Assembly: GCA_002412775.1 (NCBI GenBank)
Contig: DHVT01000025.1
Location: forward strand, 124,001-188,000
Direction of reading: 5' to 3'
DNA from: Firmicutes bacterium UBA5201
Lineage (GTDB): Bacteria > Bacillota > Clostridia > Peptostreptococcales > Acidaminobacteraceae
DNA: 64,000 nucleotides
This document shows positions 44,212-51,533 of the stretch, one piece after another. The notes under the pieces are model-generated. The model did not search any database and was not told the DNA's origin. It saw only the letters and a program-made list of their open reading frames with translations. The translations under genes were made by a program, and so were the position numbers. Numbering within the stretch: the stretch's first letter is position 1; every line of letters begins with the position of its first letter.

Positions 44212-44745
44212 GTGAATAAGAAATACATTTTTGGAATATTAGCAATATTTCTTTTAATAACATTGATTGTTTTATTGTTTCAATATGACAGTTATGAACG
44301 AGTTGCAAAAACCTTTCTTGAAAAATATTATGAAGTAACTGACAATGATTTGGCGAGAGTAGATAGATTGTTTGAAGCCCAGAAAGATGTACAAAATTTT
44401 TCATATGACGACTATTACAGTGAGCTATACGAAGAATATTCAGGTATTTTAACTGCTGATGCAATTGACCTACTAGCTAAAACAACTGTGCTTGATGATA
44501 TTGACTTCATAACATATACTGAAGGAATATATTATAGCATCGATGATATTAAGATCAATCTTGAAAAAAAAGAAGAAAAAAGAAGAATATATGAATATGA
44601 AGTTCAACTTACGGCATTTGATACATTGTCGAATAAAAAAGAAGAAATAATCATGAATGGACAATTCAGCATTACAAATGTTGAAGGCGTCATTATGATT
44701 GACTATGCGATAATGGATTTTGTACCATATGGGCAAAGAAAGTAA
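44212..44745 (+). CDS. Membrane-anchored protein of unknown function
   Basis: A 177-aa protein starting at GTG 44212 after AGGAGG. One N-terminal transmembrane helix (residues 5-24) is followed by a charged, mostly helical then beta-stranded domain resembling small NTF2-like or DUF-type exported proteins, though I cannot name a family. It is 18 bases after the secreted-protein gene and just before an MNT antitoxin gene. Confidence 0.6.
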   Translation: MNKKYIFGILAIFLLITLIVLLFQYDSYERVAKTFLEKYYEVTDNDLARVDRLFEAQKDVQNFSYDDYYSELYEEYSGILTADAIDLLAKTTVLDDIDFITYTEGIYYSIDDIKINLEKKEEKRRIYEYEVQLTAFDTLSNKKEEIIMNGQFSITNVEGVIMIDYAIMDFVPYGQRK

Positions 44746-44758
44746 GATAGGAGTGATA

Positions 44759-45052
44759 TTGATACTTCTCGACGAATTGTTGAATAAAAAAGAAGATATT
44801 TATAGAATCGTTGAAAAAAACAAAGGTAGCCAGGTTAAGGTATTTGGGTCTACTGTAACTGGCAGTGCAACAGACCAAAGTGACATCGATATATTGGTAA
44901 AGTTTAGACTTGATGCGACTCTTTTTGATCTTGTTGAGATTAAGTTGGAACTCGAAAGTCTATTGAATAAAAGGGTAGATGTAGTTTCTGAGAATGGACT
45001 CAAAGATAATGAGATTGGTAATAGTATCAAAAGGAGTGCAGTACTCATATGA
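44759..45052 (+). CDS. MNT-type nucleotidyltransferase antitoxin (copy 1)
   Basis: Minimal nucleotidyltransferase of the MNT/HepT toxin-antitoxin type, 97 aa. The motif GSTVTGSATDQSDIDILVKF supplies the GSx10DxD active site that AMPylates and neutralises HepT. No ATG is available at the position used by copy 2 (ATG 51243 is ATA here), so translation probably begins at TTG 44759 or GTG 44753 after AGGAG. It overlaps the downstream HepT-like gene by four bases. Copy 2 at 51243 differs by about five residues. Confidence 0.85.
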   Translation: MILLDELLNKKEDIYRIVEKNKGSQVKVFGSTVTGSATDQSDIDILVKFRLDATLFDLVEIKLELESLLNKRVDVVSENGLKDNEIGNSIKRSAVLI

Positions 45053-45333
45053 ATAGAGATCTAACTTATGTTAATCAAATATTGGATGCAATTAATAAAA
45101 TTCAAGAGTATACCGTTGAAGGACGAGATGTCTTTTACGAAACAATAATCATACAAGATGCCGTCATGAGAAATATTGAGATCATAGGTGAAATCGCCAA
45201 AAAAATTTCAGATGATTTCAAGGTGAAGTATGATGCAGTACCTTGGAGAAAAATGGTAGGAATAAGAGATGTTCTAATAAATGATTATGACAGTATTGAC
45301 ATGAGTGTTGATTGGCACTATGTGATTATTTAG
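45049..45333 (+). CDS. HepT-like (HEPN, DUF86) toxin, truncated and probably inactive
   Basis: A 94-aa HEPN-family protein partnered with the MNT gene it overlaps. Residues MRNIEIIGEIAKKISDDF are typical, but the RNase motif RxxxxH reads RDVLINDYDSID: the catalytic histidine is replaced by Asn, and the usual Tyr pair is altered. A stop after WHYVII removes roughly the last helix normally present (compare the 112-aa HepT at 50491). Both changes suggest a disarmed toxin. Confidence 0.75.
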   Translation: MNRDLTYVNQILDAINKIQEYTVEGRDVFYETIIIQDAVMRNIEIIGEIAKKISDDFKVKYDAVPWRKMVGIRDVLINDYDSIDMSVDWHYVII

Positions 45334-45421
45334 TCAGATAATAATAAGAGTTTAATTGCGATTTGAGTATAACATGTGAACTCAATATTATTTCAATGAC
45401 ATTATGAAGGAGGGAGTTTAG

Positions 45422-45661
45422 ATGATTTGCTCTAACTGTGGTATTGAGATGGAAGCTGGTATTTTAAGAACTGATGGTAGTCCATGTTTGTATTACATTC
45501 CTAATACTGAAAACAGTTTATATGGAAGAATTATAACTAAGAAAGAAATTGAATTAAAAGGGGGAGTAGTATTGGACGGACCATATGTAACTCGTTTTCA
45601 TGTCTTAAAAGTTAAATGTAATATCTGTAAAAAATGCAGAAAAATAGTGATCGATTATTAA
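45422..45661 (+). CDS. Small zinc-ribbon protein (DUF6487-like)
   Basis: A 79-aa protein with an N-terminal CSNCGIEMEAG and a C-terminal CNICKKC, four or five cysteines able to hold zinc. Small bacillary/clostridial proteins with 'MICPYCGKEMEKG' starts look the same; their function is unknown. AAGGAGGGAG precedes the ATG. Confidence 0.65.
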   Translation: MICSNCGIEMEAGILRTDGSPCLYYIPNTENSLYGRIITKKEIELKGGVVLDGPYVTRFHVLKVKCNICKKCRKIVIDY

Positions 45662-45897
45662 AATTTGCTGGGGTGAGGTTTTTTGGTACAATGAGAAAAT
45701 TGTACTTAAAATATTACAAGACTGTGACATGATGCTTAAACAATAAAATGTATGGATAGGTTACACTAAATTAGACAGATTTCTTAAGGTCGTATAGAAT
45801 GAAATAATATTTGATAGAAGTGTCATCAAGATTCATTTAGTGATGAAATCAGAGGGTTTTAAATGTTAGCTTTCTTGTTCGGACTATACAATGAAAT
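45662..45897 (+). repeat. Gene-free stretch with a hairpin shared with 49140 and an E3-shared border
   Basis: TTTGCTGGGGTGAGGTTTTT (from about 45664) plus an inner ACAA/TTGTAC hairpin recurs almost exactly at 49140-49185, where it folds fully (GGGTGAG with CTCACCC). At about 45863 the border sequence shared with the one before E3 begins. Nothing coding is visible. Confidence 0.6.
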
Positions 45898-45898
45898 G

Positions 45899-45922
45899 GA
45901 CCGCCTTATGGCGGTCTTTTTT
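45899..45922 (+). terminator. Intrinsic terminator before repeat E4
   Basis: GACCGCC-TTAT-GGCGGTC then TTTTTT. A related terminator (GGACCGCC, GGTGGTC, seven Ts) is at 51617-51643. Confidence 0.85.
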
Positions 45923-45924
45923 CG

Positions 45925-46180
45925 TTGGTGGAGATGGGGGGAGTCGAACCCCGAGTGGTGCGTTTTTCGGCGAAGCCGAAATAACGGGCGAACTTAGCTA
46001 CAATGTTCTCACACAGTGAAACATTGAGCGTAGGTATGGTTCTCGCGAAGCGAAACTATACTAGCTCATGCAAACGCAGGAGCCTAAGTTAATATGTTCG
46101 GATGAGTACATGAGTAATTTTTCTTGTGCCGAACTCGAGCGAAGCGAGAGGCGCAGACACGCAGTGGCTGCTCGACTCCC
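45925..46180 (+). repeat. Foldback repeat E4 (long form) beginning with an inverted tmRNA 3' end
   Basis: 45925-45952 is an exact 28-base reverse complement of the tmRNA 3' end (T arm through CCA plus one base). The foldback proper is 45939-46180, bounded by GGGAGTCGA and TCGACTCCC. Inside are TTTCGGC-GAA-GCCGAAA, CAATGTT/AACATTG, TCGC-GAA-GCGA within GTATGGTT/AACTATAC, GTTCGG/CCGAAC and the CTCGAGCGAAGCGAGAG hairpin. Its central 200 bases are about 95% identical to E5. Confidence 0.85.
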
Positions 46181-46302
46181 CATGTGTATGTGATTAGACC
46201 CTGTAACAACGGAGCTACTGGGGCGGCGGTTGTATGATGCAGGTGAATCATTTTACTATTCTTAATGGTCATAGATGATGCCAAATCAAGAAATTTATTA
46301 GA
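46181..46302 (+). pseudogene. Out-of-frame N-terminal remnant of the sigma factor gene
   Basis: At 46249-46302 the frame reads ILLFLMVIDDAKSRNLLE and then meets TGA. The decayed copy at 41164 shows that MLLFLMAIEDDES is the natural start, so the N-terminus of the sigma gene at 46303 has lost its ATG and gained a two-base shift. 46181-46248 repeats part of the E right-hand module (ACGGAGC...GGGG). Confidence 0.6.
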
Positions 46303-46836
46303 GTGAAGATTTATCGCGCCTACCACAAGGAAATGTACTACATCGCTAATAATATATTAAACAATTCACACAATGCTGCGGACGTTGTACAAACATCCAT
46401 AATCAAATTAATTTCTTACAAAGAAAAAATAAATGATGTTCAGTGTAACAAAACCAAGTACTTAATCGTTACTATAGTCAAAAACACTGTAATAGATCTC
46501 TACAGGAGAAAGAATAACCATCCTATGTTAGAACTTGAAGTAGCTGAATATATTCCAGATTTTAATACGGAGTCCATGGAAGATATCATCATAAGATTGG
46601 GTGATGCCAAAATGCTTGCTGAAAAATTGGCGAAGCTTTCCCTTGATTACACTGAAATATTGACACTTAAATACTACTTCGAATTTGAGGATAAAGAAAT
46701 CGCTGAGAATCTAAAACCCTCACATATGAATGTCCGCGTAAGGTTGAGCAGAGCAAAATCTCAACTCAGAAATCTGATGCATGACGATGAATTCTATAGT
46801 CATGAGTTAAGGACATGTGCAAATGAAGGAAAATAA
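46303..46836 (+). CDS. Sigma-70 family (ECF-like) RNA polymerase sigma factor, N-terminally reduced
   Basis: A 177-aa protein. Region 2 is seen in YRAYHKEMYYIANNILNNSHNAADVVQTSIIKL (helix for -10 recognition), and region 4 in LSLDYTEILTLKYYFEFEDKEIAENLKPSHMNVRVRLSRAK (helix-turn-helix). GTG 46303 or ATG 46332 are the only usable starts, without a good ribosome site; about 18 upstream codons are out of frame. It may be inactive or poorly expressed. The partner anti-sigma gene after it is also broken. Confidence 0.7.
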   Translation: MKIYRAYHKEMYYIANNILNNSHNAADVVQTSIIKLISYKEKINDVQCNKTKYLIVTIVKNTVIDLYRRKNNHPMLELEVAEYIPDFNTESMEDIIIRLGDAKMLAEKLAKLSLDYTEILTLKYYFEFEDKEIAENLKPSHMNVRVRLSRAKSQLRNLMHDDEFYSHELRTCANEGK

Positions 46837-47186
46837 GAACAAAGTTATGGAAAGCTTTTATAATTAGATAGGTGAAAATCACATTACTCATGTAGCTGAA
46901 GAATTTAATTGTATTTCAGCAGATGCATCAGAAATTGCATGTCCTAGTACATTAGTATATTCTTGGTGGATATACCTATTTCAACAGTGAAAACTTCGGA
47001 GATATAGAAATTATCTTTTATTCTAATGTAGCTGGTAAAGAAATTCAGTTTTCTCAAACGCCTGTAAATCCAGAATACCAAATAGTCACAGAAGACGCTG
47101 TCGTTACGGAAGTAAACGTGAATGGTGAAATGGAAGGAGATGAAATAATTAAAATGGTAGAAAGTTTAAATATTTTTTCAAAATAG
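46823..47186 (+). pseudogene. Decayed anti-sigma factor gene
   Basis: The ATG at 46823 overlaps the sigma gene's end by 14 bases, as anti-sigma genes do, but the frame stops after 14 codons (TAG 46865-46867). Further stops and shifts follow. The last frame (about 47008-47186) reads FYSNVAGKEIQFSQTP and ends GDEIIKMVESLNIFSK, resembling the C-terminal end of DUF4367 extracellular domains of clostridial anti-sigma factors. Confidence 0.6.
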
Positions 47187-47240
47187 TGTAACAAATCCAC
47201 TATCCCATTCGTTAAATAAGTATGAAGGGAAGTGAGGAAG

Positions 47241-47687
47241 ATGAAAATTCCAAAATCAAGATGGATTTTGAGCCTGTTAGTAGTCATTTTTGCAATTAAT
47301 GTACCGACGTTTGCAGATGGCGATGAACCAGAAGTGTCAAATTCGAATGGGAACTATGAGATAGTAACGCCATTTTTCACGAATATTACTGTTTTTCAAA
47401 ATGTATTCGATATCTTAACTGACGGAAAAGCATCTATTTCAGTGTATTTGACGGCTCGAAATGTTGACCATGTAAAAATTGATTCAAGTTTACAGCAATT
47501 TAAAAATGGAAATTGGTTGACAATTAAGAGTTGGACAAATACTTCAGCAGGTACATATGTAGGAGTGAGTGGATCGTATTATGTCCCAAAAGGATATCAA
47601 TACAGGATGATATCAAGTGGATTTGTTTATAAAAGTGGAAATCTAATAGAGCAAACAGATTTTTATAGTATCATAAAAACATATTAG
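47241..47687 (+). CDS. Secreted DUF6147-like protein
   Basis: A 148-aa protein with a signal peptide ending near TFADG. The body is beta-rich (VYLTARNVDHVKIDSSLQQF; GSYYVPKGYQYRMISSGFV), the pattern of small exported clostridial proteins grouped as DUF6147. Start is ATG 47241 or GTG 47232. It is 12 bases before another secreted-protein gene. Confidence 0.6.
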   Translation: MKIPKSRWILSLLVVIFAINVPTFADGDEPEVSNSNGNYEIVTPFFTNITVFQNVFDILTDGKASISVYLTARNVDHVKIDSSLQQFKNGNWLTIKSWTNTSAGTYVGVSGSYYVPKGYQYRMISSGFVYKSGNLIEQTDFYSIIKTY

Positions 47688-47699
47688 GAGGGAAATTAA

Positions 47700-48380
47700 A
47701 TGAAAAGATTAGTATCAGTATTTTTAACAATTATTCTACTTATATCTATGGTGAATTCTGTTTCAATTGCTACAAACAGCCTAGAAGATAAGACTCAAAA
47801 TGAAACTATAGTTACAACAGAAATTGTGGAATTAACAGAAGAACAGTATATTGAGCTTGTAGTCAAGCATAGCAAGTTGTCAAAAGAACAAGTAAAGTCT
47901 AAACTAGATATGTATGAGAAAGAGACATTAGATAACAACATTATGGCTAGATTTAATTCTGAAAATATTACACCATTGGGATCAGGATATAGTTATATTC
48001 AAGCAATTACTACAAAAGATTTCTCTCCAAACTCTACTTTTAGTACAAAAGTTGAATTGGGCATGGCGTATACAATTTACTACAGCGGGAGCTTTAGACA
48101 AATTAATTCAATAGATGCGACATGGACTGGGGCGGCAGGAAGTGGTTTGTACGAGTGGAATCAGTATACTTTATATACTTATCCAAACAGTTTTCCTACT
48201 TCTAATGCAGAAGCCCATGCTCGGGGTGCAGTAGAAACGGTTATAGATACATCACTTTCTGGAAATCTGTCTATAAAAAATCAACTAGTTGGTGCTGGCT
48301 TTGATGTTACTTTGCAAGTAGGTACAAAATATTATTTACGAAAGATTGATAATATAGACATGTATATACGATCATATTAA
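47700..48380 (+). CDS. Secreted protein of unknown function
   Basis: A 226-aa protein with a signal peptide (residues 1-25). The propeptide-like region (residues 30-85) is acidic and helical (LTEEQYIELVVKHSKLSKEQVKSKL), followed by a beta-rich part. No family recognised. GGAGGG precedes the ATG, and it appears co-transcribed with the DUF6147-like gene. Confidence 0.6.
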   Translation: MKRLVSVFLTIILLISMVNSVSIATNSLEDKTQNETIVTTEIVELTEEQYIELVVKHSKLSKEQVKSKLDMYEKETLDNNIMARFNSENITPLGSGYSYIQAITTKDFSPNSTFSTKVELGMAYTIYYSGSFRQINSIDATWTGAAGSGLYEWNQYTLYTYPNSFPTSNAEAHARGAVETVIDTSLSGNLSIKNQLVGAGFDVTLQVGTKYYLRKIDNIDMYIRSY

Positions 48381-48684
48381 TTTTGAAGAGCAAAAAGATT
48401 TAAACTAGAATATCAAGTTATACCGTAAGGTAACGGTTTTATAACTTTTGGATAAATGTGAAACAGATTTATCCTGCTAATGATCATAGACATTTAGAAT
48501 TTGAAAATATTGATATTTACATCCCCTATTTTAGGTTCAATAGAAAAGGCTGATATTGCTGTTTTTATTGGGCGAGATAGTAGGAAGTGGTCCTATTTTG
48601 AGTTTCGAATTCTTTAGGAATTCACAACAAATCAATTAAATATGTGTCTTTGCACATTCGGCATTGAAAGGATTGACAAATATT
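48381..48684. other. Gene-free stretch with a weak hairpin
   Basis: About 300 AT-rich bases. An imperfect stem AAGTTATA-CCGT with ACGG-TT-TTATAACTT at 48413-48449 may be a weak terminator for the preceding gene. Nothing else recognised. Confidence 0.4.
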
Positions 48685-49101
48685 ATGAAAAAATATTTTT
48701 TGCTTATAGTTATAATAGCTATGATTCTTTTTTTAGGTTTTAAAGGATGCAAAAACGAGATTGAAGAAGAAACGCCAAACATTTATGTAAGTCTAAGGTT
48801 TTCAACTACTGGTAATACCCAATCTCTTATTTGGACAGTGGAAAACCGTTCTAAAGTCAGTACCGTAATTTTTAAAGAAGGTGATATCTTAAACTACGAA
48901 ATTAGGCATACTAGTTCCGGGAAAAAATACAAAAGTGATGAGAAAGAAACAAAGGACATTATTTTAGAGCCTGATGGAATCTATGAAACCACAATAGAAT
49001 TCCAAGATTTGGTTATTGGCCATTATGAAACTACATTCTGGGCAAATTGGAATGAAGATATGAAAAGTAGTATGACCATTCAGTTCGTTGTTGAAAAATA
49101 A
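48685..49101 (+). CDS. Membrane- or lipid-anchored BsuPI-like domain protein
   Basis: A 138-aa protein. The hydrophobic N-terminus runs into KGC at about residue 22, a poor lipobox. The body resembles the BsuPI (intracellular proteinase inhibitor) beta-sandwich: WTVENRSKVSTVIFKEGDILNYEI and IGHYETTFWANWN. Start codon choice (ATG 48685 or TTG 48664) is uncertain because no strong ribosome site is present. Confidence 0.55.
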   Translation: MKKYFLLIVIIAMILFLGFKGCKNEIEEETPNIYVSLRFSTTGNTQSLIWTVENRSKVSTVIFKEGDILNYEIRHTSSGKKYKSDEKETKDIILEPDGIYETTIEFQDLVIGHYETTFWANWNEDMKSSMTIQFVVEK

Positions 49102-49139
49102 AAAGATGTTATAATCTATGGATGTCACTATATTTAAGT

Positions 49140-49313
49140 TTGCTGGGGTGAGGTTTTTGAGTACAACAAGAAAATTGTACTTAAAAATCTCACCCTTTGC
49201 TTGCAACAGGCCGCACCAGATTGGACGTGTATACGGACGGTGCAGCTCCATCTCCACCAATAAAAGGAAAGGCCCATGCAAACGCATGGGTCTTTCCTTT
49301 TACCGGCAGAGCT
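49140..49313 (+). repeat. Shared hairpin plus direct copy of the tmRNA 3' end and terminator
   Basis: 49140-49195 repeats the hairpin region at 45664 and folds fully through GGGTGAG/CTCACCC. 49200-49245 has ATTGGACGTGTATACGGACG, shared with 50892 on. 49251-49313 is a direct copy of 40784-40848: the tmRNA CATCTCCACCA end, the ssrA terminator (AAAAGGAAAGGCCCATGC and its partner arm) and the bases leading into the E element, with about four differences. This could be the right-hand attachment site of an element inserted at ssrA. Confidence 0.75.
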
Positions 49314-49558
49314 GGGAGTCGAACCACAAAGTGGTGCGTTTTTCGGCGAAGCCGAAAGAACGGGCGAACGTAGCTACAATGTTCTCACTTAGTGAAACAT
49401 TGAGCGTAGGTATGGTTCTCGCGAAGCGAAACTATACTAGCTCATGCAAACGCAGGAGCCTAAGTAAATATGTTCGGATTTGTACATGAGTAATTTTTCT
49501 TATGCCGAATTCGAGCGAAGCAAGAGCTGCAAGTGCCGTAGGCAATTGTTCGACTCCC
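49314..49558 (+). repeat. Foldback repeat E5 (long form)
   Basis: A 245-bp element with ends GGGAGTCGA (49314-49322) and TCGACTCCC (49550-49558). The left 16 bases match E1, the centre matches E4, and the right end matches E1 again (AAGTGCCGTAGGCAATTG), so it is a mosaic of the two forms. In the GTTCGG/CCGAAC helix of E4, one pair is changed to a G-T wobble here, so the helix is kept. Confidence 0.85.
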
Positions 49559-49690
49559 CATACTGTTGTGTTTGGATTTTGCACGAACGGAGCGACCCTG
49601 GGGTGGAGATGGTGGGAGGTCGAACCCCGAGAGGTGCGTATTTCGGCGAAGCCGAAATAACGGGTGGACGAATTTGCAATGTGTTCACGA
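49559..49690 (+). repeat. Right module and partial repeat E6
   Basis: 49559-49612 repeats the right-hand module (ACTGTTGTGTTTGGATTTTG, then CGGAGCGACC). 49602-49672 is a partial element: TGGAGATGG, GGGAGGTCGAACCCC (T loop with one extra base) and TATTTCGGC-GAA-GCCGAAATA. It lacks a right end. Confidence 0.7.
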
Positions 49691-49761
49691 GGTTTAACGG
49701 CCACATTCAGTGAAAAGTATTGTATTTTGATGTATAATATTTTTAGAAAGAGGTGATTAGA

Positions 49762-49959
49762 ATGAATACTGCTAAAGAATATATTCACAATTTAATTAAT
49801 GAGCTGTCAGAAAAAGAAACACTAGAAGTTCTTGAATATATTGAATATATTAAATCCGAAAAAATGAAAGAAGAGCATTTGGATTTACAAAATGCAAGCC
49901 AATCAAGTATTTCATTCTGGGATAATCAGACTGATGATGAGGTGTGGAATAATGTATAA
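49762..49959 (+). CDS. Small antitoxin-like protein (DUF2281/Phd-like)
   Basis: A 65-aa protein: LINELSEKETLEVLEYIEYIKSEK forms two helices, and the acidic C-terminus (SISFWDNQTDDEVWNNV) resembles the toxin-binding tail of small clostridial antitoxins paired with MazF/PemK-type toxins. AAAGAGGTG precedes the ATG at 49762. Its stop overlaps an ATG that starts the remnant described next. Confidence 0.6.
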   Translation: MNTAKEYIHNLINELSEKETLEVLEYIEYIKSEKMKEEHLDLQNASQSSISFWDNQTDDEVWNNV

Positions 49960-50068
49960 GCAAGTGAATCTACAGGCACGACTTTTATTTCCAGTAGATA
50001 TTGGGCTAATTGTTCTATGTCCATTTGATGTGACAGAGAGCCTTCACTGTAGTATAATTAAAATATAA
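49952..50068 (+). pseudogene. Truncated toxin remnant behind the antitoxin
   Basis: ATG 49952 overlaps the antitoxin stop, as in TA pairs, and opens MYKQ, followed by VLCPFD near codon 22, similar in order to MazF-type starts (MYKQGDIVL then PFPFSD). The frame stops after 38 codons. From about 50018 the DNA matches the upstream region of the MNT gene at 51168 (CCATTTGATGTGA), so the toxin gene seems cut by a second cassette. Confidence 0.45.
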
Positions 50069-50084
50069 GAATTCATTGATAATT

Positions 50085-50165
50085 AGTTAGATTGGAATAA
50101 TATCGATGCTTCTAGATGAGTTGTTGAATAAAAAGAAGATATATAAAATCATAGTATTTCTGTGG
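50085..50165 (+). pseudogene. MNT antitoxin gene fragment (copy 3)
   Basis: ATGCTTCTAGATGAGTTGTT (from 50106) matches the start of the MNT genes at 44759 and 51243, then the frame is lost after about 15 codons. It also shares their upstream bases. Confidence 0.65.
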
Positions 50166-50210
50166 TACAGTTAGACTACAATTTTCATTAAATTTATAAT
50201 TGGAGGTGTC

Positions 50211-50501
50211 ATGATGCTTTCTCAAAGTCAGATAAGAGATGCGTTGATTAAAACGGCTAATAAGTATCCAATCAAATCCGTTTCATTATTTGGATCATAT
50301 GCTGATGGAAATGCGAATGAGGATAGTGATGTTGATTTATTAGTTGAATTTTTAACACCAACAGTATCGTTGTTCATGTTATATGAGTTAAAATCGGATG
50401 TTGAAAATGAACTTAAAAAAAATGTTGATCTAGTACATTTACCAATACCTCCGAATTCTATAATAAAAATTAACAAGGTAGTGACTTTGTATGAAAATTA
50501 G
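50211..50501 (+). CDS. MNT-type nucleotidyltransferase antitoxin
   Basis: A 96-aa minimal nucleotidyltransferase, distinct in sequence from the copies at 44759 and 51243. GSYADGNANEDSDVDLLVEF carries the complete GSx10DxD catalytic motif. GGAGGTGTC precedes the two ATG codons at 50211/50214. It overlaps the HepT gene by 11 bases, and both look intact, so this is the working MNT/HepT module of the island. Confidence 0.88.
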   Translation: MMLSQSQIRDALIKTANKYPIKSVSLFGSYADGNANEDSDVDLLVEFLTPTVSLFMLYELKSDVENELKKNVDLVHLPIPPNSIIKINKVVTLYEN

Positions 50502-50829
50502 AGACGAACAAATTGTTAAGATAATACTTTCTGAGATTGATGTTATAGATAACTTAATTGTGGATTACACTCAAGAATTATTTCTTGATGATGAAAAAAC
50601 TAAACGTGCAGTATGCATGACACTGATCAATATTGGAGAGTTGGCAAAGAGTATTACTGATGAATTAAGATCAGAAACTGCATATATTTCATGGAGGGGC
50701 ATCTCTGGAATGAGAGATGTGACTGCTCATAAATACCAAACACTTAGAATGGAAGATGTTTGGCATACTGTTATTATTGAGATTCCGAAACTGAAGAATC
50801 AGCTTGATTCTTTGATGAATAAAGATTAA
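50491..50829 (+). CDS. HepT-like HEPN ribonuclease toxin (DUF86)
   Basis: A 112-aa HEPN protein. The RNase motif RDVTAHKYQTL keeps the Arg, four residues, His and Tyr arrangement; INIGELAKSITDELR is the other conserved helix. It is expected to cleave tRNA or other RNA unless AMPylated by its MNT partner. It is complete, in contrast with the damaged relative at 45049. Confidence 0.87.
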   Translation: MKIRDEQIVKIILSEIDVIDNLIVDYTQELFLDDEKTKRAVCMTLINIGELAKSITDELRSETAYISWRGISGMRDVTAHKYQTLRMEDVWHTVIIEIPKLKNQLDSLMNKD

Positions 50830-51242
50830 TTCTTAATATTATATTCATTATAAACTAAGAAGCGTGTAACGCCTGTAACAGGACGTACCGGATTGGACGT
50901 GTCTACAAACGGTGACGCACAAAGAAAATGCGTGAGCATTTTCTTATGACGAACTCGAGCGCAGCGAGAGGGGCAAGTGCCGTAGGCAATTGCTCGACTC
51001 CACATACTGTTGTGTTTGGATTTTGCACGAACGGAGCGACCATGGTGGAGATGGTGTGATAAGTGCTATATTTATATAGATACTTCTGAATGCGCAAAAT
51101 CTCACTCTTGTTGTTCGAACGGAACTGTAATGTATTTAGACGGTGGTTGCTCTTCTCCCATTTGAAGTGATACAGTTGTTTTATTTTTGTATAATAATAT
51201 TATAAGAAATCACTTGAAAACGGGTAGATAGGAGTGATATTG
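50830..51242 (+). repeat. Gene-free stretch with partial repeat E7
   Basis: 50870-50930 shares GTAACAGGACGTACCGGATT-type sequence with 49200. 50915-51054 is an E element lacking its left end: AAAATGC-GTGA-GCATTTT, CTCGAGCGCAGCGAGAG, then the right-hand module (50973-51054) near-identical to those of E1 and E5. The right end reads CTCGACTCCAC, with one change from the usual. 51055-51242 contains a TATAAT-rich stretch (about 51191) that probably drives the next gene. Confidence 0.75.
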
Positions 51243-51533
51243 ATGCTTCTCGACGAATTGTTGAATAAAAAAGAAGATATTTATAAAATCGTTGAGAAAA
51301 ACAAAGGTAGCCAGGTTAAGGTATTTGGTTCTACTGTAACTGGTAGCGCAACAGACCAAAGTGACATCGATATATTGGTTAAGTTTAGGGCTGATGCAAC
51401 TCTTTTTGATCTAGTTGAGATTAAGTTGGAACTTGAAAGTCTGTTGAATATAAGGGTAGATGTAGTTTCAGAGAATGGACTCAAAGATAATGAGATTGGT
51501 AATAGTATCAAAAGGAGTGCAGTACTCATATGA
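51243..51533 (+). CDS. MNT-type antitoxin, copy 2, partner toxin lost
   Basis: A 96-aa duplicate of the antitoxin at 44759 with the same GSTVTGSATDQSDIDILVKF motif. Here a proper ATG (51243) follows AGGAG. The duplication includes the upstream AGGAGTGATATTGAT and ends just after the ATGAATAGA that begins the HepT gene at 45049; beyond it the sequence is unrelated. It is thus an orphan antitoxin. Confidence 0.85.
   Translation: MLLDELLNKKEDIYKIVEKNKGSQVKVFGSTVTGSATDQSDIDILVKFRADATLFDLVEIKLELESLLNIRVDVVSENGLKDNEIGNSIKRSAVLI

Noticed and set aside
49118..49788. Reading frames over E5/E6 (49118-49489 +, 49432-49788 -, 49480-49713 +)
   Set aside because: Same repeat-derived products as those at 40744 and 46084; no protein signature.
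40849..51054. CRISPR array
   Set aside because: Repeats are 110-245 bp, widely and irregularly spaced by genes, and no cas genes are visible.
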